From an uncultured Lachnospiraceae bacterium (GTDB lineage: Bacteria; Bacillota; Clostridia; Lachnospirales; Lachnospiraceae): a DNA stretch of 12,909 nt. The stretch is taken from positions 1 to 12,909 of the forward strand of contig CANQYH010000066.1 of assembly GCA_947628025.1 (NCBI GenBank), in the 5' to 3' direction. The notes under the pieces were generated by a model. That model did no database searches. It saw only the letters and a program-made list of their open reading frames with translations, and was not told the origin of the DNA. Below are positions 1 through 7,742 of this stretch, piece by piece. The stretch's first letter is position 1. The number at the start of each line of letters is the position of its first letter. Both the position numbers and the translations under genes were made by a program.

Positions 1-876
1 GCAGAAGATATCCTGCCCCATTGCGTTGGTGCCCATGACGAAGCTGGGCTCATGGCCGTTGAGGTAGATGTAGTAATTGTAATAAAGCACGCGGCACTGG
101 ACGGCGCCGGACTTACTGTAAGCGTAGATATAAGTACCGGGATCGCTGGGGATACGGATGGAATGGTACTCCGGACCCGCGATCTCCGTATTGGAGGAAT
201 ACATAGGGATCAGATTTCCGTCCGCATCGGTGACGGCGTTGCCCTTGCCGTCTACCTGATACCAGATGTTGGGCCGGTCGGAAATGCCCTGGATGTCTTT
301 CTGCTCCACGTAGGGGTAAATGACCTGGATCCCCGTCTCATTCTGCCAGTTCTGGATGGCCTCATATTCCGCGTAGGACAGCGTCCGGTAGAGGATGCCC
401 AGCGCGTTATAGGAGTTGACTTCCAGATCGTAGGTATACCGGACCACGTCCTTGCCTCTGACCTTCACCGTGGTCTCATGAGTGCCCACGACGCCGATCA
501 CCGGGTCCATGCCGGTCTCCTGCGCGATGCCTTTCCAGTAATTCATGGAAGCGTCATTCTGGCTGGTATAAACGCTGGCTCCATCCAGAATCCCCCAGCC
601 CTTTTTGGCGATCTCAGGCACATAGGGGGCGTAATTGACAAAGATCTTGTCCTGCTCCCAGATGCTGTAAGGAGAAAGGACGGGCGCGATGAAAGCGTAA
701 AGCAGCAGGAAAAGCAGGATCCATGTAGCGATCACCGAAGATTTGTTCTTGCGGAAACGGATCATGGCGTCGGCAAAGAAACTGCGGGATTTGGTCTGCA
801 GCTCGCGGTCGCGAAGAAGTTCGTTTTCCTGCACAAAGCGGAACTGTTCCGCAGGGATGTGTTCGTAATCCATCAT
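1..876 (-). CDS. OppC/DppC-like ABC transporter permease, 3' end outside the window
   Basis: Inner-membrane permease subunit of a peptide-type ABC importer, partnering the OppB-like protein encoded just upstream. The reading frame is open from ATG-ATG at 876/873 to the left edge (292 codons, no stop). Residues about 1-47 are cytoplasmic and polar, and 48-66 form the first membrane helix. Near 282-291 lies MGTNAMGQDIF, a version of the OppC-family GTDxxGRD motif that precedes the second helix. Between them is a polar segment of about 210 residues rich in Tyr, Asn and Asp, where classical OppC proteins have only some tens of residues. The remaining membrane helices and the EAA loop lie beyond the edge. 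The gene starts 13 nt after the oppB stop, and AAAGGGGG sits 7 nt before the second ATG, so the start at 873 fits the ribosome binding site slightly better. Family assignment rests on this motif, the N-terminal layout and operon context. Confidence 0.82.
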   Translation of the reverse strand, partial: MMDYEHIPAEQFRFVQENELLRDRELQTKSRSFFADAMIRFRKNKSSVIATWILLFLLLYAFIAPVLSPYSIWEQDKIFVNYAPYVPEIAKKGWGILDGASVYTSQNDASMNYWKGIAQETGMDPVIGVVGTHETTVKVRGKDVVRYTYDLEVNSYNALGILYRTLSYAEYEAIQNWQNETGIQVIYPYVEQKDIQGISDRPNIWYQVDGKGNAVTDADGNLIPMYSSNTEIAGPEYHSIRIPSDPGTYIYAYSKSGAVQCRVLYYNYYIYLNGHEPSFVMGTNAMGQDIFC

Positions 877-889
877 TCTTCCCCCTTTC

Positions 890-1843
890 TCATTTCTTGG
901 AACCCATACGGATGCGCGGGTCAATGAAGCCGTAGCTGATGTCTACCACCAGGCTGGCCACCAGCCCGATGGCCGTATAGAAACAGGTGGACAGCATGAA
1001 GACATTGTAATCCAGACCGTTGATGGCGTTGAGCGTCAGGCCGCCCACGCCGGGAATGGAGAAAATGCGCTCGATGATCAGGGAGCCGCCGATGATGCCG
1101 ATGAACTCGCCGAAAATGCCGGGCACCACGACCACGAAGCAGTTGCGCAGCGCGTGGCGCACCGTGGCCTGGGCCTTGGTAAGGCCCTTGGTGCGGGCCA
1201 GCAGCATGAACTCGCTGGTAAGCACCTCGGTCAGCTCCGCGCGGGTCGTGCGGCAGAAACCGGCGATCACGCCGAAGCTGAGGCTCAGCACCGGGGGTAC
1301 GATGGAACGGAACATCTCCAGGCTGAAATAGTCCGTGCCGCCTTTCATCAGGAACGGGAACCAGCGGAGCTTGAAGCAGAAGATATACTGCACCAGAAAC
1401 GCGTACACAAAGCTGGGAACGGAAATGACCACCATGGTCAGCGTGGAGATCGTGTAGTCCACCCAGGTGTTCTTTTTCAGAGCCGCCAGGATACCGAGCG
1501 CGATGCCCACGGGGATCGTCCAGATAATGGAATACAGGTTCACGATCATGGTCGCGGGCAGCTTCTCCAGAAAGACCTGCCACACGTCGCGGCCGATATA
1601 CAGCTTTTCGCTGACGCCCCAGTCCCATTTCGTCACAATGTTCTTTATGAAGATCCAAAACTGCACCAGATAGGGCTTATTATAGCCCAGGGCCTCGCGG
1701 CGCAGCTCCAGTATCGCCGTATGGGGATCGTTGGGAGCCAGGGCCGGAAGGGGAAGCATACGGATGAGGACGAAACACATGAGCGTGATGGTCATGAACA
1801 CAAAGAACATGTATATAATCCTCTGTATGGTATATTTTACCAT
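890..1843 (-). CDS. OppB/DppB-like ABC transporter permease
   Basis: Membrane permease of a peptide/nickel-type (DppB/OppB family) ABC importer, 317 aa from the chosen start. The N-terminal helix follows MVKYTIQRI, and about six hydrophobic segments are visible. The cytoplasmic EAA-type loop is at about 211-235 (EFMLLARTKGLTKAQ... HALRN). It is followed by the family-typical IIERIFSIPGVGGL near 256-269 and a C-terminal FIDPRIRMGSKK. An in-frame ATG five codons upstream (1858) is possible, but GGAGG lies inside those codons, 8 nt before the ATG at 1843, so 1843 is chosen. It is second in the operon, after the binding protein (142-nt gap with a hairpin) and 13 nt before the OppC-like gene. Substrate cannot be read from the sequence. 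Peptides are the default for the family. Confidence 0.93.
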   Translation of the reverse strand: MVKYTIQRIIYMFFVFMTITLMCFVLIRMLPLPALAPNDPHTAILELRREALGYNKPYLVQFWIFIKNIVTKWDWGVSEKLYIGRDVWQVFLEKLPATMIVNLYSIIWTIPVGIALGILAALKKNTWVDYTISTLTMVVISVPSFVYAFLVQYIFCFKLRWFPFLMKGGTDYFSLEMFRSIVPPVLSLSFGVIAGFCRTTRAELTEVLTSEFMLLARTKGLTKAQATVRHALRNCFVVVVPGIFGEFIGIIGGSLIIERIFSIPGVGGLTLNAINGLDYNVFMLSTCFYTAIGLVASLVVDISYGFIDPRIRMGSKK

Positions 1844-1920
1844 AAAAACATCCTCCATTCTTTGGTTCTCATATGTCCCGCAGACACAGACTGCGGGGCA
1901 TATGAGAGCCGATAAATGTA

Positions 1921-1950
1921 AAGGGAGGGGGAGAAACCGCCCCCTCCCTT
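1921..1950 (-). terminator. Intercistronic hairpin between binding-protein gene and oppB
   Basis: A perfect 11-bp inverted repeat (AAGGGAGGGGG / CCCCCTCCCTT) with an 8-nt loop lies in the 142-nt gap after the binding-protein stop. On the minus transcript it is followed by TTTACATTTAT, which is U-rich but not a clean run. It therefore looks like a leaky terminator or a 3'-stabilising stem rather than a full stop. Such elements commonly give more binding protein than permease. The effect here is inferred. Confidence 0.6.
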
Positions 1951-1985
1951 ATGGTTGCTCACAGTGAAATCAAACAGCCAAATTA

Positions 1986-4694
1986 TTAATACTGAAGCTG
2001 GCCGTGCTCAGCGATCTGCTGCGCGCAGTAATCAGCCCACTCAGCGTCGGTGTAGTTGTATCTCATGTAGGAGATACCGCCGCGGCCCATAACCGGGTTG
2101 TAGTCCTCAATGACATAGTAGACCTGCTGGCTCAGAAGGCTCAGGCTGCCGTCATTGACAAACGGAATGTAGGTATAGGTCTGAAGCAGACGGCCTTCAA
2201 CACCGGCCAGGATCTGCACGCGGATATCCTGCTCTGCATTGTTGGTACCGAAGTTGTAGGTCTTGCCGTCTACGGTCACATCGTTGCCGGTCACGCACTC
2301 AGCCCAGTCGTATACGCTCATGGTGATCTCCTCGCCGTCCAGGGTCAGAGTCAGCATATCCTGCTGCGGATGATACCACTCAGCCGCGTAGGAGTAGCTG
2401 TCCCAGGTATAAGCCTGAAGCAGGTTGTACGGATCCATCGCGGAGCCGGTCCAGCCAGCCAGACACATATCGGCGGAACCGGACTTGATGGCGTCTGCGA
2501 ACTCAGAACCGGAACCCAGCGGAGCCGTGTTCTGGATCTGGATCTTGCCTTCGAACGGCGTGCCTACCGCAACGGTCTTCAGAGCGTTATCCAGCCAGTT
2601 GACACGCTTGGTAGCAGTGTCGGACTCAGCGGACAGAGCATACAGCATGCAAATGGTCTGATCGGAAATGCCGTCGCCGTCCGCATCCGTGATGTAGCCG
2701 GCATCCAGCGCCTCCTGGAACGCGTCGGTCAGAAGCGCTTTCGCGGTCTCAGGATCATAACCGGTAATGGAATCCACAGCCGCATCCAGGCTCGCGTACT
2801 GGCTCACATCTACAGAGTAGAAATCGCACAGAGCCTGCTTCGCCTGATCGGTGTCACGGTAGTAACCAGCGGTAGCCGGATCGTAAACGATGGTGCTGCC
2901 GAAGATGCCGTAGCCGGGGGTCAGAGACGGGGAAACCTCGTCGCAGTAAGCCTGACGGTCGAAGCTGACGGCCATCGCCTTACGGAAGCTGGGGCAAAGG
3001 AGCGTCTGCACATCCTGGGTAGCGGTGTCGAAATCGCCGGCCGCCTCACGGGCGTTCAGACCGTCTTCGTTGCCGGTCAGCAGGGTGAAGAAGATGGACG
3101 CGCCGGGCGTGACGTAGCAGTAATCGCTGTTGCGGTACTGCGCCACATCGGCAGCCTGCAGGCCGTAGGTCATCAGTTCGCCGGACAGGAACATGGACAG
3201 TCTCGTCGGAGCCTCGGAAACGACCTGCATGACGATATCCGTGGTCTCATACATACGGTACACATTGCCGTCGGTAGGATCTTTGTAAACATAGGTGGTG
3301 TCGTCGGTATAGCCGTACCACTTGTCATTGCGGGTGAAATGCATCAGCTTCTCGGTCTGATACTCAGCCAGGGAGTAGGGACCGTAAGAAGGAGAGGTCT
3401 CCACGCTGGTCATGTAGGTGCTGGCGTAGGTGCCGTCCGCCTGCTGGGTGATGCACTTGTCATACACGTCGGGCTCAACCAGAAGCAGGGTGTCCTGGAT
3501 CGCGTTGTAGAACAGAGTGAAGTCAGCGCAGGAAGCTTTGTAAACCTCAACCAGGGTGTAGTCGTCTTTCGCGTAGATACCTACGGTGTCCTCCCAGACC
3601 AGCCCGTCGGGTTTCGCTTCGGCGATCAGGAAGTACAGCGGTACGGATGTGCCGTCCGTCTCGTTCCATGCCGGATTCGTGGTGGTAACGTCGGTGATCA
3701 TCGCCAGCGTATCGTCGGTCAGAGGAGCCAGGCCGTTCTCATCAGCGAGAGCCACCAGCTCTTCCCAGCGTCCCATGCCGAAGTAAGCGTCGCCGTACGC
3801 GTCGACATAATCTTTCAGCGTGTCGCCGCCGGTCTGCTCCAGGGCGTAATCAACGCCTACGTAAACCGGATAGCCGTCCGCGGTCACATACTGGCCGTCA
3901 TCGCCTTTCGTCAGGTCGTCGACCGTCAGGCCCAGGGTAGCGTTGTCCACATACTGGGTCTGGCCCTGATAGAACCAGTCTTCAGCGCCTACGATGCCGT
4001 AGGTGTTGGCATACACGTCGGTGGAACGGTAGTTCTGCAGCTTGTAGTCCAGGATGCGCTTCGCGCCTTCCACGAACGTATCCGCGGTAATGTGATAGCC
4101 GGTATCGAAATACAGGTTCTCACGCAGCGGGAACGCCCAGGCATAGCCGGAAGTAGCGCCCGCGGGGACCCAGTCGGGATGCTCTGCCGCAACCTCCGCG
4201 GTCACGTCGACCGGCATACCGGAAGCCATGGAAGGAAGCCAAACATAGCCGTCATAGGGAGTACGGGAAGCGTCCTCCATGGGATGCAGCTCGTCGTTGA
4301 ACGCCATGGTATACAGACTGTCGACCAGATACGCCATCTGATCGGAGCTGTTGGCATCCTCATAGTCATGGGGATTCCAGTTGGAAGCCAGACCCGTCGT
4401 CGCGAGGTTATAGGTATAAGTCGCAGTGGGGTCATTCTCGGTGACTTCAAAGTCTGCCGCCGGAGCCTGTGTCTCAGCAGCAGCCGTCGTTTCCGCTGCA
4501 GCAGCCGTCGTCGTTTCAGCAGCAGCTGTCGTCTCTGCCGCAGCCGTCGTAGCCGCTGCAGTAGTGGCAGCCGCCGTCGTCGCAGCCGCCGTGGTAGAAG
4601 CAGTCGTTTCAGTACCTGCCCCCCCGCCTCCGCACGCAGCCAGAGAGACTGTCATCGCAGAGGCCAGCAGAAGAGCTGTAACTCTTCTCTTCAT
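1986..4694 (-). CDS. ABC transporter substrate-binding lipoprotein, SBP_bac_5 (peptide-binding) type
   Basis: Extracytoplasmic solute-binding protein that should deliver its ligand, probably peptides, to the OppB/OppC-like permeases encoded downstream. It has 902 aa. Residues 1-21 form a lipoprotein signal peptide (MKRR, hydrophobic stretch, lipobox LAAC with Cys21). Residues about 28-78 are a low-complexity Thr/Ala/Glu linker, presumably spanning the cell wall. The folded part has features of the OppA/DppA family, such as NWNPHDYEDANSSDQMAYL near the start and WTGSAMDPYNLLQAYTWDSY towards the end. A DADGDGISD stretch near residue 670 resembles a calcium-binding loop. At about 900 residues it is much longer than the usual 500-600. 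The start is supported by AAGGAGG 8 nt upstream, and the gene ends in tandem stops (TAATAA). It is first in the operon, which fits high expression of the binding protein. Confidence 0.93.
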   Translation of the reverse strand: MKRRVTALLLASAMTVSLAACGGGGAGTETTASTTAAATTAAATTAAATTAAAETTAAAETTTAAAAETTAAAETQAPAADFEVTENDPTATYTYNLATTGLASNWNPHDYEDANSSDQMAYLVDSLYTMAFNDELHPMEDASRTPYDGYVWLPSMASGMPVDVTAEVAAEHPDWVPAGATSGYAWAFPLRENLYFDTGYHITADTFVEGAKRILDYKLQNYRSTDVYANTYGIVGAEDWFYQGQTQYVDNATLGLTVDDLTKGDDGQYVTADGYPVYVGVDYALEQTGGDTLKDYVDAYGDAYFGMGRWEELVALADENGLAPLTDDTLAMITDVTTTNPAWNETDGTSVPLYFLIAEAKPDGLVWEDTVGIYAKDDYTLVEVYKASCADFTLFYNAIQDTLLLVEPDVYDKCITQQADGTYASTYMTSVETSPSYGPYSLAEYQTEKLMHFTRNDKWYGYTDDTTYVYKDPTDGNVYRMYETTDIVMQVVSEAPTRLSMFLSGELMTYGLQAADVAQYRNSDYCYVTPGASIFFTLLTGNEDGLNAREAAGDFDTATQDVQTLLCPSFRKAMAVSFDRQAYCDEVSPSLTPGYGIFGSTIVYDPATAGYYRDTDQAKQALCDFYSVDVSQYASLDAAVDSITGYDPETAKALLTDAFQEALDAGYITDADGDGISDQTICMLYALSAESDTATKRVNWLDNALKTVAVGTPFEGKIQIQNTAPLGSGSEFADAIKSGSADMCLAGWTGSAMDPYNLLQAYTWDSYSYAAEWYHPQQDMLTLTLDGEEITMSVYDWAECVTGNDVTVDGKTYNFGTNNAEQDIRVQILAGVEGRLLQTYTYIPFVNDGSLSLLSQQVYYVIEDYNPVMGRGGISYMRYNYTDAEWADYCAQQIAEHGQLQY

Positions 4695-4741
4695 AATACA
4701 TTCCTCCTTGTAAATTGATAAATATGTATCTTAATCCTTTG

Positions 4742-4755
4742 AAACGTACCCGTTT
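4742..4755. promoter_or_regulatory. Short dyad upstream of the binding-protein gene
   Basis: AAACG-TACC-CGTTT is an inverted repeat about 50 nt upstream of the binding-protein start. It lies within a wider CTTTGA...TCAAAG dyad. It is a candidate operator, but no clear -10/-35 pair could be placed next to it, so its role is uncertain. Confidence 0.25.
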
Positions 4756-4784
4756 GACATCTCAAAGTGATTAATCTTAGATAT

Positions 4785-4830
4785 GAAAAACAGTGCATCA
4801 GCGGGTCGCCTTTGGCCATGATGCACCATC
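4785..4830 (-). terminator. Rho-independent terminator of the tRNA pair
   Basis: On the minus strand GTGCATCA and TGATGCAC form a perfect 8-bp stem, extendable at the base through G-T pairs. The intervening 18 nt contain a small GCC/GGC stem. The stem is followed by TGTTTTTC. It begins directly after the discriminator base of tRNA-Gly and should end the tRNA transcript before the transporter operon. Confidence 0.7.
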
Positions 4831-4901
4831 AGCAGGTGATGGGAATCGAACCCACGTATCCAGCTTGGAAAGCTAGTGTTCTACCATTGAACCACACCTG
4901 C
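4831..4901 (-). tRNA. tRNA-Gly (anticodon TCC)
   Basis: 71 nt. The acceptor stem GCAGGTG pairs with CACCTGC, discriminator base T. The D arm contains GGTTCAATGGTAGAAC. The anticodon stem CTAGC/GCTGG encloses loop TTTCCAA, giving anticodon TCC. The T arm contains GTGGGTTCGATTCCCAT. The 3' CCA is not encoded. It starts 3 nt after the end of tRNA-Phe. Confidence 0.96.
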
Positions 4902-4904
4902 GCA

Positions 4905-4977
<73 letters not shown>

Positions 4978-4994
4978 ACTAAAACACGGTATAT

Positions 4995-5024
4995 ATTTTA
5001 CACTACGCGTTAAGGGTATGTCAA
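4995..5024 (-). promoter_or_regulatory. Sigma-A promoter of the tRNA pair
   Basis: A consensus -35 TTGACA (5019-5024) and a -10 TAAAAT (4995-5000) are separated by 18 bp. The predicted start is about 10 nt before the 5' end of tRNA-Phe. Confidence 0.85.
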
Positions 5025-5204
5025 TCTTTTTTCTGTTGGAAATCTGTTGAAAATATGCAAGGAAACCTTATAAAAATTTATAAAATTTTCATAATCTCCC
5101 GAAACTCGACCCGTTTCGGCTGACATTTCCCCCATATTTCGCCGGTTTTCCCGCTCTGTGGTATACACATTTTCCCGCAGCGGCCGGATCCGGCCGCGCG
5201 GAAA
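5025..5204. other. AT-rich intergenic stretch with two inverted repeats
   Basis: No gene is supported here. 5060-5090 is AT-rich. CCGAAAC/GTTTCGG (5099-5119) makes a 7-bp stem with a 7-nt loop. A perfect 18-bp palindrome (GCGGCCGGATCCGGCCGC, 5180-5197) lies 8 nt after the isomerase stop, and flanking bases can lengthen its stem. Neither has a clean U-run on the minus strand, so they are weak terminator candidates for the isomerase transcript. Confidence 0.4.
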
Positions 5205-6077
5205 TTATGCAGGCAGCGGCGCGAACCAGTCCCCATAGCCCATCGCCGCCAGATGGTCCCGGCTGATGCGCAGGCTCTCAAATGGGTCCCGTCCCCCGCT
5301 GTCGTCCTGTTCGATCAGAAAATATTCACTGCCGCCGTCAAGCCCCGCTTCGATACAGGCCCGCACAGGAAGGCTGCCTTCTCCGATCTCCGCAGATTCC
5401 ACCAGATCGGAAAACGCCTGTGAAAACGCTCTCGTATCAAAACTGCCCTCCGGCATCTTAAACGGCGCGATGCGGTAATCTTTTAAGTGAAGCAGGCGGA
5501 TACGCCCGGCATATTTTCGGATAAACTCCACCGGGTTCTCTCCGCCTCTGTGTATCCAATGTATATCCAGTTCAAAACCCAGGTATCTGGTCGCGTCCCG
5601 AATGATGTCCAACAGATACCGCCCTTCGTATTTTACAAACTCCACATGATGATTATGATAGTAAAGGTCGATCCCGTATTCTTTCAGCCTTTCCGCCATC
5701 AGATCGGCTTTTTTCGCAAATTCCAGAGTTTTCTCCACGCTCCCCATACAGGCCATAGGCAGCATCCCGATACGGAGTATATCGCAGTCCAGCATTTTTA
5801 GATCCGCCACGATCTTATCAAAGTCCGTCGACAGACTCTCTTCTGACGTACCGTGAAACGTCGGCTCCAGGCACGCCGTACACGCAGCGATCCTGACGCC
5901 AAACTCGTCGCCGGCCCGTTTCAAGCCAGCTACATTCTGCGGAGTCATGGGAATCCCGCTGACCTCTATGCAGCGATAACCGATGTCCGCGCACGTCTTC
6001 ACTGTCTCGTACACGCCATATTCGGCCGCTTTCTGCCGGAGCGCTCCCATCTGCACCCCGAACAATCCTTTTTTCAT
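5205..6077 (-). CDS. Sugar phosphate isomerase/epimerase-like TIM-barrel protein
   Basis: Predicted cytosolic metal-dependent enzyme of the xylose-isomerase-like/AP-endonuclease-2 TIM-barrel superfamily (IolE-type proteins), 290 aa, full length for the family. Visible family features are IGYRCIEVSG near 32-41, YYHNHHVEF (139-147), FELDIHWIHRGG (168-179), LLHLKDYR (195-202) and FLIEQDDS (253-260). Asp171, His197 and Glu256 are the likely metal/catalytic residues, with Glu146 or its neighbours close by. No signal peptide is present. The start has GGGGAGG 4-5 nt upstream. It lies 105 nt downstream of the AraC-family gene on the same strand, with no clear terminator between them, so co-transcription and control by that regulator are likely. 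Typical substrates are keto-sugars, inositol derivatives or sugar phosphates, and the actual one cannot be read. Confidence 0.85.
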   Translation of the reverse strand: MKKGLFGVQMGALRQKAAEYGVYETVKTCADIGYRCIEVSGIPMTPQNVAGLKRAGDEFGVRIAACTACLEPTFHGTSEESLSTDFDKIVADLKMLDCDILRIGMLPMACMGSVEKTLEFAKKADLMAERLKEYGIDLYYHNHHVEFVKYEGRYLLDIIRDATRYLGFELDIHWIHRGGENPVEFIRKYAGRIRLLHLKDYRIAPFKMPEGSFDTRAFSQAFSDLVESAEIGEGSLPVRACIEAGLDGGSEYFLIEQDDSGGRDPFESLRISRDHLAAMGYGDWFAPLPA

Positions 6078-6182
6078 CTTTCCTCCCCGGCGTTTATGCT
6101 CAATTTCTCAATCACAAGTCTGCTGCACACCGGATTGCCTGCTTACTTCTCTCTGGCGGGAAGCTCTATACAATCAATCCAT

Positions 6183-7433
6183 CTACTTAGCCATGGACAT
6201 TTGTGCCGCGGCCGTGTTTACATTGCTACGTACCTGTCTGGCGTACTCAGTTGGCGTCTTCCCCGTAATTTTCTTAAAAAGCTTTCGAAAATAATTCACG
6301 TCGTAAATGCCGCTCTCGGAAGCGATGTCCTGGATCTGCAGGCTGGTGGAATTTAAAAGCGTGATCGCGTGACGGATCCGCTGCTGGCTGATATAGTCCG
6401 TCAGGGTCAGGCCCATTTCCTTTTTGAACAATGCCGACAGGTAGCTGGCATTGACCGAATATTCCACCGACAGCCGCTTCAGGGACAAATCCCTGGACAG
6501 ATTCAGGTTGATATGGTTTACTACTTTCTGGATCACCGGCGAATATCCCCGCAGGGAATAATTGCGCACCAGCATACAGTATTTCCGCGTCATATCCGCC
6601 AGGATCTCTTTTATGTTCCGGTCCGTCACATTGACCGCCTCGATGCGTCTGGCGATCTGGCCAAACAGCCCGTCCACATGAGCCGGATGCACGCCGCCCG
6701 CTTCCGCCGCCTTGCGCATCAGCGTGTTCATACTGATCAACACGTTCTTCATATCGCGGGCAGAGTTCCGCCCTCCGGAACCCTGGTGGTACTGAACGAG
6801 ACGGTTCAGCTGCAGCATGGCCCCCTCTATATTGCTGTTGCTGACAGCCTTTAAAAATTCTCCCTCCGCAGCGCTGCGCTGTTCGATCACCTTGAAAGAA
6901 AGTTCCTCTTTATGCGGCTCGTACCGGAAACTGCCCTCCAGCACCGACTGGCTCATATACTCGGACTGGAGCGGCTCTCCCCCATACAGCATCTGCGCCA
7001 GCGTCATGCACAACTCCCTCCACTGGCCGATCTCCGCTACCACCGGTACGGAACTGAAATACTCCTGCAGCTCGCCGGCATACTCCTGTGGAATGGACTT
7101 CTCCTCCAGAAGCGCCGTCAGCTGCGCGTTCGTCATCGCCATATCGCGATACGGTCCTATGAAAATGTATTCGCCATATACCGGCTCCGACTCCGGCACG
7201 CGCAGTACGCAGTACTCGGCCTCAAAATAATCCTTGACGAAATAAACGACCCCATCCCGGTTCTCCTTATGCAGCGTCTCCAGGATCTGATTCATCTCGC
7301 CCGCTTCCAGCAATGTCCGCCCTATACCCGTATCAAGATCTCTGGCCTGCGGACTTCCTCCTTTCACGACAGCCAGCTGAATACCTCGGCAGCTGGCTAC
7401 TTTTTTTAATACTTCCAGCAAATCCACTGTCAT
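6183..7433 (-). CDS. AraC-family transcriptional regulator
   Basis: DNA-binding regulator, 416 aa from the chosen start. The C-terminal AraC/XylS domain spans about 297-404. Its first helix-turn-helix lies around SLKRLSVEYSVNASYLSALF. The second is around IQDIASESGIYDVNYFRKLF, followed by the family signature KKITGKTPTEYA. The N-terminal ~290 residues look like a ligand-sensing region that I do not recognise. It includes AVVKGGSP near 21-28 and EYIFIGPYR near 88-96, but no membrane segment or receiver domain. A GTG 11 codons upstream (7466) is in frame. However GGGGAG lies within those codons, 10 nt before the ATG at 7433, which is preferred. It precedes the sugar isomerase-like gene and probably controls it, itself, or the divergent gene at 7959. 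Confidence 0.9.
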   Translation of the reverse strand: MTVDLLEVLKKVASCRGIQLAVVKGGSPQARDLDTGIGRTLLEAGEMNQILETLHKENRDGVVYFVKDYFEAEYCVLRVPESEPVYGEYIFIGPYRDMAMTNAQLTALLEEKSIPQEYAGELQEYFSSVPVVAEIGQWRELCMTLAQMLYGGEPLQSEYMSQSVLEGSFRYEPHKEELSFKVIEQRSAAEGEFLKAVSNSNIEGAMLQLNRLVQYHQGSGGRNSARDMKNVLISMNTLMRKAAEAGGVHPAHVDGLFGQIARRIEAVNVTDRNIKEILADMTRKYCMLVRNYSLRGYSPVIQKVVNHINLNLSRDLSLKRLSVEYSVNASYLSALFKKEMGLTLTDYISQQRIRHAITLLNSTSLQIQDIASESGIYDVNYFRKLFKKITGKTPTEYARQVRSNVNTAAAQMSMAK

Positions 7434-7533
7434 AAGTGTATCTCTCCCCCACCAAAAACCAAACACCCAGAAACACAGACGCTATGGGAAAAGCGAAGAT
7501 CCTCCCCCGTCTTTCAGGTACTCCGCTGTATCC

Positions 7534-7675
7534 GCGCAGCGCCAGACGAGAAACGCGAACTCCGCTTCGCTCCGTTTGCGTAGCGCCGGACGGGAAACGC
7601 GAACTCCGCTTCGCTCCGTTTGCGTAGCGCCGGACGGGAAACGCGAACTCCGCTTTGCTCCGTTTGCGTAGCGCC
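7534..7675. repeat. 44-bp GC-rich tandem repeat, 3.2 copies
   Basis: Units start at 7534, 7578 and 7622, with a partial unit of 10 bp at 7666. Each begins GCGYAGCGCC and ends in CTCCGTTT. Copies two and three differ by a single base; the first copy is slightly diverged (GCGCAGCGCCAGACGAG). Inside each unit AAACG-CGAA can pair with TTCG-CTC-CGTTT, so a transcript could form a series of imperfect hairpins. The array lies in the presumed leader of the AraC-family gene. Confidence 0.9.
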
Positions 7676-7710
7676 AAGGTGGGGCGCGGCGAGCCGCGCC
7701 CCACCTTGGC
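7673..7710. repeat. Perfect 18-bp inverted repeat
   Basis: GCCAAGGTGGGGCGCGGC is followed by GA and its exact reverse complement. This predicts a very stable, GC-rich hairpin, which directly abuts the tandem repeat array and overlaps the predicted transcription start of the AraC-family gene. No T-run follows on either strand, so it is not a standard terminator. Confidence 0.9.
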
Positions 7711-7713
7711 TTC

Positions 7714-7742
7714 ATTATACTCTATATTTTAAAATTTTTAAA
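7714..7742 (-). promoter_or_regulatory. Possible promoter of the AraC-family gene
   Basis: A consensus TATAAT (7714-7719) has TTTAAA (7737-7742) 17 bp upstream. Transcription would start near 7707 and give a leader of about 270 nt through the hairpin and the tandem repeats. The -35 is weak and the area is AT-rich, so chance is possible. Confidence 0.45.

Noticed and set aside
52..927. Open frame of 291 codons on the plus strand
   Set aside because: It is antisense to the OppC-like gene, whose minus-strand translation has a clear start, ribosome binding site, membrane helix and family motif.
2004..4718. A 904-codon open frame on the plus strand opposite the binding-protein gene
   Set aside because: It mirrors the binding-protein gene almost end to end. 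Its translation is Val/Ile/Gly/Arg-rich without domains, and it ends in Ser/Arg runs that are the reverse of the Thr/Ala linker. It is an antisense shadow caused by codon bias.
7482..7715. Arg-rich open frames across the 44-bp repeats
   Set aside because: They only reflect absence of stops in GC-rich repeats. The same peptide appears in shifted frames, and there is no ribosome binding site or family similarity.
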